Positions 20,802-33,300 of a stretch of 64,000 bases of DNA are shown here, piece by piece (positions within the stretch are counted from its first letter, which is position 1; each line of letters starts with the position of its first letter). The position numbers and the translations under genes are program-made. The stretch comes from Rallus limicola (taxonomy: Eukaryota > Chordata > Aves > Gruiformes > Rallidae), in NCBI GenBank assembly GCA_022605955.1, contig JAKCOZ010000032.1, positions 9,201,001 through 9,265,000 of the forward strand. The letters run 5' to 3'. Below the pieces are notes generated by a model. It was not told where the DNA came from. It saw only the letters and a list, made by a program, of their open reading frames with translations, and did no database searches.

Positions 20802-21186
20802 GCATAACTACAGTGGATAGACTTAAATTTTCTCAAGCTGAATATTTCCCCATGGACTCAGTGTATCCAATATAAGCTTGGGACCATGGCCATCTAAGAT
20901 TTTCTTGGCCCAGAATACTTTCCCAACTTTGAATTATGATTAGGATTGTGAGAAGCATCCCCTAGAGATATAAGTGCTATTGTTATTCAGAAGCAGGTTA
21001 TAATGATAGATTGAATCATTCTTTTCTTACTCTAATTGTTCTTTAGCCGCATCTAATATTAAAAAGAAGTTAAAAATAACTTTCTTTAAACATTACAACT
21101 AGGATACAGACCAGGTTGGGTGAGGTTGGTTGGTTTACTCAGCCTTATGGTGAGATCGGTTTATTCACTTACTTATCATCTCCTTT

Positions 21187-22200
21187 ATTCTTACTCTCGT
21201 TTGTCCGAACCAGTTTCAGTTTCAGTCCCTCGTTATATGGAGTTACTTTCCACGAGGCTTCAGGGGCCTTTTTGATCCGGGTGTGGTGAATCCAAGAGTT
21301 CTGCCCTTCAACCTTGATGGCCGTGTAGGTAGTGAGAAGGACTTGGTGGGGTCCGGTTCACTGTGGCTCCAGAGTTTTCTCTGCAAAAGACTTAACGTAT
21401 ACATAGTCCCCTGGCTGTACATTATGAACAGGCCCATCTAGACGCCTGCTACGAGTATACATTACATGGTTTTCAATCCTCCTCAATTGTTTATTTTAGT
21501 GCCATCATGTAGGAATTCATTGTTTCTTCTCCTATTTGTGAGGATGTCCCCTTCTGTACCCATAGGGTCGTCCATACAGAATTTCAAATGGGCTGAGCCC
21601 CTCCCTTGCTCTGGGTCTGGTTCGTATTCAGGTGAGGGCTAGTGGCAATGACCGGGGCCAAGTCAGATCTGTCTCTTGTCCCAGCCTAATAATTTGTTGT
21701 TTGATTAGGTGGTCCATTTTCTCCACCTGGCCACTAGATTGTAATTACCAATCTATTCCTAGATGGTGACTGATCTGTTGCACTATTTTGGATACAAAAT
21801 GTGGTCCCCTATCCGAGGATATTACCTCAGGAACTCCAAACCTGGGTATTACCTCTTGAAGCAATGTTTTAGTCACCTCCCGTGCTTTAGCAGTTCTGCA
21901 CGGAAAGGCTTCTGGCCAGCCTGTGAAGGTATCTGTTAGTACCAGCAAATATCGACACCCCCCTTTTCTAGGGGATTCCTAGAAGTCAATCTGCCAATGT
22001 TGTCCTGGACCATTCCCTTTCCCAATTTTTCTTAATTTTAGCCTTTTCACAATTTTAGGGTTAGTCTGGAGGCAAAGATCACATTGTTGGGTTACTTGTT
22101 TGACAGTAGTGTATAGATTTTGTGCTATTATATTTTTAATAAGGTTTTTGTATAGGGCCTCTGCCCCCCCCCCCCCAGTGCCTTTTCTTATGCTTTTCAC
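21187..22200 (-). pseudogene. Integrase region of pol, broken
   Basis: The first piece (22200-21979) has QQCDLCLQTNP, the Cys pair of the zinc-binding N-terminal domain, and ends at WQIDF with the first catalytic Asp before a TAG. The second (21948-21745) has LTDTFTGWPEAFP and SSDRGPHF (second catalytic Asp) and stops at TAA, so the catalytic Glu lies beyond a stop. A C-terminal part at about 21440-21187 has another stop (TGA, near 21359). A 13-base C run at 22164-22176 lies before the zinc domain and is a likely frame-break site. Confidence 0.8.
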
Positions 22201-22407
22201 GGACTACTGACCATAGCATGTAGGAAGGGATCACTATCCTCCCATGAGAAATGATAGCCCACCCTTCCTCATTTTATATGATCACCCCATGTAATCAATA
22301 AGCTTATGGCCTTCTTTAGTATACTCTGGTTTACTTTCTAAGGACAGTTGTCCATCAGGTATTAACATGCCCCCTACTGTATCAGTTCTTTTGGCTGCCT
22401 GTTTTGC

Positions 22408-22893
22408 CTACCTGTCTGCCAGCTCATTCCCTCTTGCCAATTTTGTGCTCACCTTCTGGTGTGCTCTGTTGTGCACAATTCCCACCCTCTCAGGAAGTAG
22501 GACTGCATCCAGGAGTTTCAGGATTTCTTCTGCATGTTTAGTAGTTTTTCTCTGAGAATTTAACAGTCCTCTTTCTTTCCAAATCGCCCCGTGAGTATGC
22601 ACCACTCCGAAGGCATATTTAGAGTCAGTCCAAATATTTATAATTTTTCCTTGAGCTCTTTCTAGGGCTTTGGTAAGGGCTATGATCTCAACTTTCTGTG
22701 CTGAGACATCAGCTGGTAGTGGCCCAGACTCTATTACCTTTTCAGAGGTAGTGATAGCATATCCAGAGTGTCGCCTTCCATTTAGCATGTAGCTGCTTCC
22801 ATCAGTGAACCAGTGTTCGGCTTCTTGGATGTTTAGAATGACAGCTGCTACTGTTCTTAAGCAACCAGGCCACCCTTTTGCAGCGGTGTCCAA
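22408..22893 (-). pseudogene. RNase H domain of pol
   Basis: A 160-residue open piece with HWFTDGSSYML (catalytic Asp), VEIIALTKALE (Glu), WTDSKYAFG (Asp) and ARGNELADR (Asp), the four acidic residues of retroviral RNase H. The domain itself looks complete, but it is cut off by stops on both sides (TAG at 22922-22924 upstream, another right after ELADR). Confidence 0.85.
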
Positions 22894-22923
22894 TTGTTTG
22901 GAGAAGTATGCTACTGCCCGTCT

Positions 22924-23870
22924 CTATGGTCCCAATTTTTGTGCTAATACTCCTAAGGCTATTCCCTGTTTTTTGTGGGAGAATAGGAGAAATGGTTTAC
23001 TCACATCAGGAAGATCCAATGCTGGTGCTGACATCAGGGCTTTCTTCAGCTGATGGAAAGCTTTATCTGACTTGGCATCCCACTGGAGATCTTTCTGGTT
23101 GGCTGCTATCAAGGAATATGGTGGCTTAACAAGTAAACCATAGTCGCATATCCAGAGTCGGCACCACCCTATCATGCCTAGGAATGTTCTCAGTTCGTGG
23201 TCGGGGGGGTCTGGCATATGGCCTCTTTCCGAGCCTGTCCTAGGACTCATTGTCCAGCACTGATCTCGTACCCCAGGTACGTGACCTGTTGTAACACCAC
23301 CTGTGCCTTTCTCTTAGAGACCCGATACCCCTGTAACCCCAGGAAATTTAACAGACTCACGGTCCAGGTGACACAGGACTCTTCAGTTTTGGTAGCGACG
23401 AGAAGATCATCTATGTACTGTAGAACTTTCCCTTCTTCTGATGGTGGTTCCCATGATTCCAAGTCTTTGGATAACTGGTTTCCAAAGAGCGTTGGGCTGT
23501 TTTTGAACCCCTGTGGCAACACTGTCCATGTGAGCTGGGTCTTTTGACCACTTTTGGGATTTTCCCATTCGAAAGCAAAAATTTTCTGGCTGGCTTCGTG
23601 TAGAGGGAGGCAAAAGAAAGCATCCTTTAAATCTAGGACTGTGAACCAGGTTAAATCGGGGGCTAGTGTAGTTAGCAAGGTATAGGGGTTAGCTACCACT
23701 GGGTATAAATCTTCTGTGATTTTGTTGACAGCTCTTAAGTCTTGGACTATTCTATAGGACCCATCAGGTTTCTTAACTGGGAGGATAGGTGTATTGAATT
23801 CTGATTTGCATTCCCTTAGTAACCCTAGTTCTACAAACCATTCTATAATTGGGCAAATTCCTTCTCTATC
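22924..23870 (-). pseudogene. Reverse transcriptase of pol, broken
   Basis: The main frame (about 23870-23247) has YTLLTTLAPD, WFTVLDLKDAFFCLPL (first catalytic Asp), VLPQGFKNSPTLFGNQL and the YIDDLL catalytic pair, all intact. It ends in TGA at 23247. The next piece (23250-22924) is in another frame with ELRTFLGMIGWCRLWI and ALGVLAQKL (thumb/connection) and ends in TAG. The upstream join to protease is broken in a seven-base A run (plus T at 23872-23878). Confidence 0.85.
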
Positions 23871-24465
23871 CTTTTTTTAATGGGTATTGCTTAATTCTTA
23901 CTGCACTCTGTCCTTCCTTTAATTTTATTATTATTGGTGGTGCTCCTTTTGCTCGCCTTGGTACATCAGTTGCCCAGACTCCAGGATATACTTGATCAGT
24001 AATCCTTGTATCAATTTTTCTAGTTACAGGAGTATCCATTAAGGATAAACTCATTATTTGAACATATTGGTGATCATCTACCTCCAGAGTAACTTCTCCT
24101 TGCTTAAATTTAATTGTTGCTTCCAATTGTTCTAATAAGTCTCTTAGAGAATTTGGCATATACAAAAATCTGTGGATCCCTACTTGTTTCCCCAATTTGT
24201 ATTTTAAAGGTTTGCAAAAGTAGGCCTTCTCAGCCTGGCCAGTCGCACCCTTTACTGAAACATAGTTATTTTCCAAAGGGATTAAAGCTTGATTTAAGAC
24301 TGAATAAGTCGCTCCCGTGTCTACTAGAAATTCAATTTCCTCTTGTTCTTCCCCTAGCTCCATCCTCCAATTTATAAAGAGGCCACCACTGATTACAATA
24401 CTTAGTGTTTTCTTATTTTCAGTGCCCCCGATCCCATCAGTTCCTTCCAATGGGCTAGCACACAC
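23866..24465 (-). pseudogene. Retroviral protease and start of RT
   Basis: A 199-residue piece with EFLVDTGATYSVLN, the active-site DTGA of retroviral aspartic proteases, then a C-terminal part leading into RT (VYPGVWATDVPRRAKGAPP, typical of gamma-like pol). The catalytic triad is intact. The frame terminates just after an A7 run, which separates it from the RT frame. Confidence 0.85.
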
Positions 24466-24508
24466 CCTAGGGGGTTCTTTTTAAGGCTCTACTTTGCTTA
24501 TTACCCAT
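24466..24508 (-). pseudogene. Possible gag N-terminus remnant
   Basis: An ATG on minus at 24508-24506 in good context opens MGNKQSRALKRTP and then TAG. Met-Gly with basic and Ser residues resembles a myristoylated Gag start. It is followed almost at once by the protease frame, so the matrix, capsid and nucleocapsid coding region (normally about 1.5 kb) is missing. The gag identity is an inference from position and the first residues only. Confidence 0.4.
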
Positions 24509-25397
24509 GATTTTAGAATTAGTCTGCAGTGGCCACAGTCAGAGCCAGTTATTACTTGTTTTCCTCTGTCCTACAGATGCGGTCAAGGCACTGAACCACA
24601 AGAAGCTGTTAAACGCTAGATGGTACTCTGAGCACTTGGTTTTAAGTGAGGCTATTAAGGCTATTAAGGGGGGTTGCATAACTTTCCTGCTTACTTTACA
24701 ACGAACTTAGTTTTCTGATCACTCATTCACGTAACATACACACACGAACACCAAACTTCCACAACAAATGCACCATAACAACAGAACAACAAGACAACGA
24801 TCCTATTCTACACGTGCACGTAAAACTCTACGACTTCGTTACAACGAAGGTTTGCTGAGCAGCTGCGCAAAAGATTGAAAAGATAAAATTGGGCGTAATT
24901 ACGTGGAGGTCGCTTACCCGGTCCTGTCCCTTATACCAGCCGATATATATACCGTTACTTATATACCGTTTCACATATACCGTTACTTATATATCGTTAC
25001 ACATATACATATATACCCATTGACAGGTCCGTTATGGCTCCCGATCGGGATTCAGCGATGACCCCAGATTTGATCGATCTACTCCCAAGATCGCTTGCGG
25101 CCACTCCTATTGGTCAGCAAATCTCCCTTTACCATACCAGGGTACCCTTCCCACGGGGACGTTGCTGTACGCCAGACGTCTCTGAGCGATTTATCAGCTG
25201 CCCCAGCCACGCGTACGACTTACAGGCTCCCTTGGACCCCTTGGTTCCCTTTTCCAAACATACAGTTTATCCGTGGCTTCAGGAGGTTGTTGTCTGTTCT
25301 CCGGGTGAGCGGCCAGGAGCGGAGGCTCCTCCGAGGAAAGTGCTTGGGGCGCCTAGGAGCGTCCGCTCCTCGGCGACTCCCTCGGACGAGCAGAGTC
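24509..25397 (-). other. Proviral leader (untranslated region)
   Basis: About 890 bases between the primer binding site and the first gag-like ATG, with no long minus-strand frame. It contains a candidate splice donor (ACCGG|GTAAGCG, GT at 24917-24916) and an AT-rich tandem array. The plus-strand open frames here are shadows. A long leader with packaging signal and donor is usual for gamma-like elements. Confidence 0.6.
24938..25018. repeat. AT-rich tandem repeat in the proviral leader
   Basis: About five imperfect copies of a roughly 16-base unit (ATATACCGTTACTTAT and variants with CACATATACC). Confidence 0.8.
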
Positions 25398-25415
25398 CTC
25401 CTGCCTGGCTCGCCA
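25398..25415 (-). other. Primer binding site, tRNA-Arg type
   Basis: After the 5' LTR end and two T bases, the minus strand reads TGGCGAGCCAGGCAGGAG. This is complementary, with one mismatch, to the 3' end of vertebrate tRNA-Arg (ACG) as I recall it (...CTCCTGGCTGGCTCGCCA). Confidence 0.7.
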
Positions 25416-25417
25416 AA

Positions 25418-26083
25418 TGACGTACGGAAATCGACTCTATAACTCGAAAGTTATAAAGTAGGTATGTTTATTGCGCGCAGATGCACGGGGGATCTCTCCG
25501 CCACAAGCGTGCATCCCGAAGCAGTCGACCGATCTTACATTTATACAGTAAAACTATGAATATTCTATCAACGCCTATACATATTAAGTACCTAAACCCG
25601 CCTACTCTCGCTTCTCATGCTAATTAGCTTATCAGTCCTTGGCGCTTGCGCAGATCCTTGTAAGGGTCGTGGGCAGGGGTCTCTGGGAGGAAGGCTGTAT
25701 GTCTTCCTCATGATGTATTTTCACCTCTTGCCTGGAATGCAAGGATCTTGCCAGCCTGCAGTGCCTCTATCAGTCTGTGCTAATTGATGTCCTTGTGAGG
25801 GGCCCATGGACATATTTCAGCCGTCTGTTTTTCTTTGTCGAAGAGATACGGGATGCGCCTCGGCTCTGCTTGCCTGAGAGAGCAGCCGTGGGCTGATAAC
25901 ATTCTGCCTTTGAATTCTTGCCTTTTACCTCTTTCTCGAGTTAACATGAAGTTATCACAAACCCTTTGCTCTGAGAGAAAAGCAGATTTGTCATGCTTTC
26001 CCCCCTTTCCCGAGACCATGATCATCTAGTTAATTTTCAAATACCTAGATAATATCTAGTTAATTTTCTATACCCGTACATCA
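25418..26083 (-). repeat. 5' LTR of the provirus
   Basis: It is 666 bp, about 98.8% identical to the left LTR by eye. Its U3 end abuts the telomere-like array: TACATCA ends at 26083 and CTAACACTAACC starts at 26084. Confidence 0.95.
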
Positions 26084-29000
26084 CTAACACTAACCATAAC
26101 CCTAAATGAACCCTAAACCTAACCCTAACCCTAATGCTAAGTGAACCATAAACCTAACATTAACCCTAACCCTAATCCTAACGCTAACTGAACCCTAAAC
26201 CTAACCCTAACCCTAACCCTAGCCCTAACCCTAACCCTTACACTAACAGAACCCTAAACCTAATCCTAACCCTAACCCTAAAACTAACTCTAACCCTAAC
26301 CCTAACCCTAAGTGAAGGCTAACCATAACCCTAACCCTAACCTTAACCCTAACGCTAACTGAACCCTAAACCTAACACTAACCATTACCCTAACTGAACC
26401 CTAACACTAACCTTAAACCTAACCCAAACCCTAACCCTAACTGTACCCTAAGTATAACCCAACCCTAACCCTAACGCTAACTGAACCCTAAACCTAACCC
26501 TAACCCTAACACCAACCCTAACCCCTAACCCTAAACTTAAACCTAACCCTAACCCTAACCCTAACCCTAACCCTAACTGAACCCTAAACCTAACCCTAAT
26601 CCTAACACTAAACCTAACCCTAACCCAAACACTTACCCTAACTGACCCCTTACCTTAACCCTTACCCTAACACTAACCCTAACTGAAACCTAACCCTAAG
26701 CCTAACCCTAACCCTAACCCTATCCCTAAAAGTAACCCGAACTCTAACTGAACCCTAAACCTAAACCTAACCCTAAAACTAACCCTTACCCTAACACTAA
26801 CCCTAACCCTAATCCTAACACTAACTGAACCCTAAGCCTAACCCTTACCCTAACACTAACCCTAACCCTAATCCTAACGCTAACTGAACCCTAACCCTAA
26901 ACCTAACCCTAACCCTTACCCTAACCGAACCCTAAACCTAACCCTAACCCAAACCCTAACCCTAACCCTAACCCTAACCCTAACGGAACACTAACCCGAA
27001 CCCTAACCCTAACCCTAACGCTAACCCTAACGCTAAATGAACCCTAACCCTAACCCTAACCCTACCCCTAACCCTAACCCTAACTGAACCCTAACCCTAA
27101 CCCTAACCCTAACCTTAACCCTAACGCTAACTGGACCATAACCCTAACACTAACCCAAACCCTAACCCTAACCCTAATTGATCCCTAACACTAAACTTAA
27201 CCCTAACCCAAACCCTAACCCTAACTGTACCCTAACTATAACCCTACCCTAACCCTAACCCTAACCCTAACCCTAACTGAACCCTAACCCTAAACCTAAC
27301 ACTAACCCTAACCCTAACCCTAACCCTAACCCTAACCCTAACCCTAACCCTAACCTTAACCCTAACGCTAACTGGACCATAAACCTAACACTAACCCAAA
27401 CCCTAACCCTAACCCTAACTGAACCGTAACACTAAACCTAACACTAACCCTAACCCTAACCCTAACCCTAACCCTAACCCTAACCCTAACACCAACCCTA
27501 ACTGAACCCTAACAATAAACTTAACCCTAACCCAAACCCTAAACCTAACTGAACCCTAAATATAACCCTAAAACTAACCCTAACCCTAAACCTAACCCTA
27601 CCTGAACCCTAACGCTAACCCTAAGAGTAACCCTAACCCTAACCCTAACCATAACTGAGCCCTAACCCTAACCATAACCCTAACGCTAACGCTAACGTTA
27701 ATTTAACCATAACCCTAAACCTAACGCTACTCCAAACGCTAACTGAACCCTAACCCTAACCCTAACACTAAACCTAACCCTAACCCTAACTGAACCCTAA
27801 CCCTATCCCTAATCCTAACCCTAACCCTAACCCTAACTGAACCCTAAACCTAACCCTAACCCTAACCCTAACACTAACCCTAACCCTTACCCTAACCCTA
27901 ACCCTAACTTTAACACTTACCCGTACCCTAACCCTAACTGAACAATAACCCTTACCCTAACCCTAACCCTAACCCTAACCCTAACTGAACACTAAACCTA
28001 ACGCTAACCCTAACCCTTACCATAACCGAAACCTAACCCTAACCCTAACCCTAACCCTAACCCTAACCCTAACCGTAACCCTAATGCTAACCCTAACCCT
28101 AACACTAACCCTAACCCTAACCCTAACCCTAACGGAACACTAACCCTAAACCTAACCCTAACCCTAACCCTAACGCTAAATGAACCCTAATCCTAAACAT
28201 AACCCTAAACCTAACCCTAACCCTAACCCTAACTGAACCCTAACCCTAACCCTAACCCTAATGCTAACTGAACCCTAAACCTAATCTTAACCCTAACCCT
28301 AACCCTAACCCTAACTGAACCCTAACTCTAAACCTAACCCTAACCCTAACCCTAACCCTAATCCTAACGCTAACTGAACCCTAACCCTAACCCTAACCCT
28401 TACGCTAACCATAACGTTAACTGAACCCTAAACCTAACACTAACCCTAACCCTAACCCTATCCCTAACTGAACCCTAACACTAACCTGAACCCTAACCCA
28501 AACCCTAACCCTTTTTGAACCCTAACTATAACCCTAATCCTAACCCTAACCCTAACTCTAACTGAAACCTAAACCTAACCCTAACACTAAGTCTAACCCT
28601 AACCCTAACAGAAACCTAACTCTAACTTTAACCATAACCCAAACCCTAACCCTAACTTAACCCTAACCCTTACCCTAACGCTAACACTTACTCTAAACCT
28701 AAATCTAACCCTAACCCTTATCCTAACTGAAACCTAACCCTAACCCTGACTGAACCCTAACCCAAACACTAACGCTAATCCTAATCCTAACCCTAACCCT
28801 AACTGAACCCTAACCCTAACCCTAACCCCAACCCTAACGCTAACTCTAATCCTAACCCTAAACCTAACCCTAACTGAACCCTAATTCTAACCCTAACCCT
28901 AACCCTAACCCTAACCCTAACCCTAACCCTAACTGAACCCTAATTCTAACCCTAACCCTAACCCTAACCCTAACCCTAAACCTAACCCTAACCCTAACGC

Positions 29001-30378
29001 TAACGCTAAGTGAACCCTAAACCTAACCCTAACCCTAACCCTACTCCTAATGCTAACTGAACCCTAACGCTAACCCTAACCCTAACCCTAACCCTATCCA
29101 TAACTGAACCCTAACATTAACCTTAACCCTAACAAAAACCCTAACCCTATTTGAACCCTAACTATAACCCTAAGCCTAACCCTAACCCTAACCCTAACTG
29201 AACCCTAACCTTAACCCTAACCCTAACGCTAACGCTAAGTGAACCCTAACCCTAACCCTAACCCTAATCCTAATCCTAACGCTAACTGAACCCTAACCCT
29301 AACGCTAACTCTAACCCTAACCCTTACCCTAACAGAACCCTAACCCTAACCCTAACCATAACCATAACCCTAACTGAAACCTAACCCTAACCTTAACCCT
29401 AACCCTAACCCTAACCCTAACTGAACCCTAACCCTAACCCTAACCCTAACTGAACCCTAAACCTTACCCTAACACTAACCCTAACCCTAACAGTATCCTA
29501 ACCCTAACCCAAACCCTAACTCTAACGCTAACTGAACCCTAACCCTAACCCTAATCCTAATCCTAACCCTAATGCTAACTGAACTCTAACCCTAACGCTA
29601 AAAGTAACCCTAACCCTAACCCAAAGCTTAACTGAACCCTATCCCTAACCCTAACCCTAACCCTAACGCTAAAGATAATTGAACACTAACCCTAACCCTA
29701 ACCCTAATCCTAACGCTAATAGAACCCTAACACTAACCCTAACCCTAACCCTAACCCTAACCCTAACCCTAACGTTAACTGAAACCTAACCCTATCCCTA
29801 ATTCTAACCCTAACCCTAACCCTAACTGAACCCTAAACTTAACCCTAACCCTAACGCTAATAGAACCCTAACACTAACCCTAACCCTAAAACTAACCCTA
29901 ACCCTAACCCTAACTGAAACCTAACCCTATCCCTAATTCTAACCCTAACCCTAACCCTAACTGAACCCTAACCTTAACCCTAACCCTAACACTAACCCTC
30001 AATCTAACTGAACCCTAACCCTAACCCTAACCCTAACCCTAACCCTAACCCTAACCCTAACTGAACCCTAAACCTAACCCTAATCCTAACCCTTACCCTA
30101 ACCCTAACCCTAACCCTTACTGAACCCTAACGCTAACCCTAAACCTAACCCTAACTGAACCCTAACCCTAACCCTAAACCTAACCCTAAACCTAACCCTA
30201 AACGTAACCCTAACACTAACTGAACCCTAATCCTAACCCTAACCCTAACTGAACCCTATCCAGTAACCTAACCCTAACCCTAAACCTAACGCTAACTGAA
30301 CCCTAAATCTAACCCTAACGCTAACCCTAACCCTAATCCTAACCCTAACTGAACCCTAAACCTAACCCTAAACCTAAC
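26084..30378. repeat. Proximal part of the array, older irregular duplications
   Basis: Next to the provirus, long-range order is weaker. Local duplications are visible: ACTGGACCATAA recurs at about 27130 and 27371 (241 apart), and the block around CCCAAAGCTTAACTGAACC at about 29620 resembles 31110 in the first higher-order unit (about 1.5 kb apart). The segment near 28410 resembles 31620. These copies are more diverged than the units to the right. Confidence 0.7.
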
Positions 30379-33300
30379 GATAACTGAACCATAAACCTAA
30401 CCTTAACCGTAACTCTAACCCTAACCCTAATCCTAACACTAACCCTAATGCTAACCATAATTGAAACCTTACCCTAACCCTTACCCAAACCCTAACACTA
30501 AGTGAACCCTAACCCTAACCCTAACCCTAACCCTAACCCTAACCCTAACCCTAACTGAACCCTAAATCTTACCCTAACACTAACCATAACCCTAACAGTA
30601 TCGTAACCCTAACCCTAACCATAAACCTAACGGAACACTAACCCTAACCGTAACCCTAACCCTTACCCTAACCCTAACGCTAAGTGAACCCTAAACCTAA
30701 CCCTAATCCTAAACCTAACCCTAACCCTAACTGAACCCTAAACCTTACCCTAACACTAACCCTAACCATTACAGTATCCTAACCCTAACCCTAACCCTAA
30801 CCCTAACCCTAACGGAACACTAACCCTAACCCTAACCCTTACCCTAACGCTAACTTAACCCTATCCCTAACCCTAACCCTAATCCTAATCCTAACCCTAA
30901 CCCTAATGCTAACTGAACTCTGACCCTAACCCAAACGCTATACCCTAACGCTAACTGAACACTAAACCTAACACTAACACTAACCCTAACCCTAACCCTA
31001 AATGAACCCTAACACTAACTATAACCCTAACCCTAACCCTAACTCTAACCCCTAACCCTAAACTTAACTGAACCCTAACCCTAACCCTAAAAGTAAACCT
31101 AACCATAACCCAAAGCTTAACTGAACCCTATCCCTCACCCTAACCCTAACCCTAACGCTAACGATAATTGAACACTAACCCTAACCCTAACACTAATCCT
31201 AACGCTAATAGAAACCTAACCCTAACCCTAACCCTAACCCTAACCCTAACTGCAACCTAACCCTAACCCTAACCCTGTACCTAACCCTAATCCTAACCCT
31301 AACCCTTACCCTAACTGAACCCTAACCCTAACCCTAACACTAACCCTATCCCTATCTGAAACAAAACCTAACCCTAACCCTAACCATAAATGAACCCTAA
31401 ACCTAACCCTAACCCTAACTCTAACCCCTAACCCTAAACTTAACTCTAATCCTAACCCTAACCCAAACCCTAACACTAACTGAACCCTAACTCTAACCCT
31501 AACCCTAAACCTAACCCTAACCCTAACGATAACGATAAGTGAACACTAAACCTAACCCTAACCCTAACCCTAATCCTTACGCTAACTGAACCCTAACCCT
31601 AACCCTAACCCTAACCCTTACGCTAACCATAACGTTAACTGAACCCTAAACCGAACACTAACCCTAACCCTAACCCTATCCCTAACTGAACCCTAACAAT
31701 AACCTTAACCCTAACCAAAACCCTAACCCTATTTGAACCCTAACTATAACCCTAACCCTAACCCTAACCCTAACTGAACCCTAAACCTATACCTAAATCT
31801 AACCCTAACCCTAACCCTATCCCTAACTGAAACTTACCCTAATCCTAACACTAACTCTAACACTAACTGAACCATACCTTAACCCTAACCCTAATCCTAA
31901 CTGAACCCTAACACTAACCCTAACACTAACCCTAACCCTAACCCTAACATTAACGCTAACTGAACCCTAAACCTAACCCTAACCCTAACCCTAACCCTAA
32001 CCCCTAACCCTAACCTTAAACCTAACCCTAACCCTAACCCTAAACCGAACCCTAACCCTAACCCTAACCCTAACCCTAAGTGAACCCTAAACCTAACCCT
32101 AACACTAACCCTTACCATAACCCTAACCCTAACTGAACCCCAACGTTAAGCCTAAGACTAACCCTAATCCTATCCCTAACCCTAACCCGAACGCTAACTG
32201 AACCCTAATCCTAACCCTAAACTTAACCCTAAACCTAACCCTAACTCTAACCCTAACCCTAATCCTATCCCTAACTGAAACCTAACCGAAACCCTAACCC
32301 TAACCATAACCTAACCCTAAACCTAACGCTAACTGAACCATAAACCTAACCGTAACCGTAAAGCTAACACTAACTCTATCCCTAACACTAACCCTAACCC
32401 TAACCATAACAGAACACTAAACCTACCCCTAACCCTAATCCTAACGCTAAGTGAACCCTAACCCTAACCATAAACCTAACCCTAACGCTAACTGAACACA
32501 AAGCCTAACCCAAACCCTAACCCTAACCCTAACCCTAAACCTAACTGAAACTTAACACTATCCCTAATCCTAACCCTAACCCTACGTCTAACCCTAACTG
32601 AACCCTAACACTAACCCTAACCCTAACCCTAACCCTAACCCTAACTGAACCCTAACCCTAACACTAACCCTAACCCTAACCCTAACTGAACCCTAACCCT
32701 AACCCTAAACCTAACCCTAAATCTAACTGAACCCTAAACCTAACCCTAACCCTAAGTCTAACCGTAAACCTTAGAGAACCCTAACTCTAACCTTAACCCT
32801 AACTCAAACCCTAACCCTAACTTAACCCTAACCATTACCCTAACGCTAACCCTAACCCTTATTGAAGCCTAACCCTAACCCTAACCCTTACCCTAACCAT
32901 TACCCTAACTGAACCCTAACCCTAAGCCTTACCCTAACCCTAACCCTATCCCTAACACTAACCCGAACGCTAACTGAACCCTAAACCTAACCCTAACCCT
33001 AAATTTAACGCTAACCCTAACACTAACCCTAACCCTAATCCTAACCCTAAATGAATCCTAACCCTAACCCTAACACTAACGCTAATCATAACTGAACACT
33101 AACCCTAACTCTAACCCTAAAACTAACGCTAATGCTAAGTGAACCCTAACCCTAACCCTAACCCTAACCCTAATCCTAACGCTAACTGAACCCTAACCCT
33201 AACCCTAACCCTAACCCTTACCCTAACCGAACATTAACCCTAACCCTAACACTAACCCTAACCCTAACCCTAACCCAAAAACTAATGCTAAATGAACCCT

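Larger units (their letters stand above)
18984..26083 (-). mobile_element. Endogenous retrovirus (gamma-like provirus), defective
   Basis: A 7.1-kb provirus on minus: 5' LTR (25418-26083), primer binding site, long leader, gag remnant, protease, RT, RNase H, integrase, env, polypurine tract, 3' LTR (18984-19649). LTR ends are TGATGTA...TACGTCA on the coding strand. Pol order and motifs (VDTGA, LPQGF, YIDD) fit class I (gamma-like) elements. Gag is mostly missing and pol and env carry many stops and frameshifts, so it cannot replicate on its own. The left flank is ordinary DNA. The right flank is telomere-like repeat starting at the base after the LTR. Confidence 0.93.

Noticed and set aside
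25034..25420. Plus-strand 128-residue frame beside the 5' LTR
   Set aside because: It lies antisense to the proviral leader, has no recognisable domain, and overlaps the primer binding site.
31897..32118. Minus-strand open frames rich in Leu-Gly and Val-Arg, recurring through the array (also 34182, 37495, 39774, 43428, 45642, 49207, 51492)
   Set aside because: They are translations of TTAGGG repeats with occasional variants. Their recurrence reflects the 5.8-kb unit, not a gene family. They were used only as position markers.
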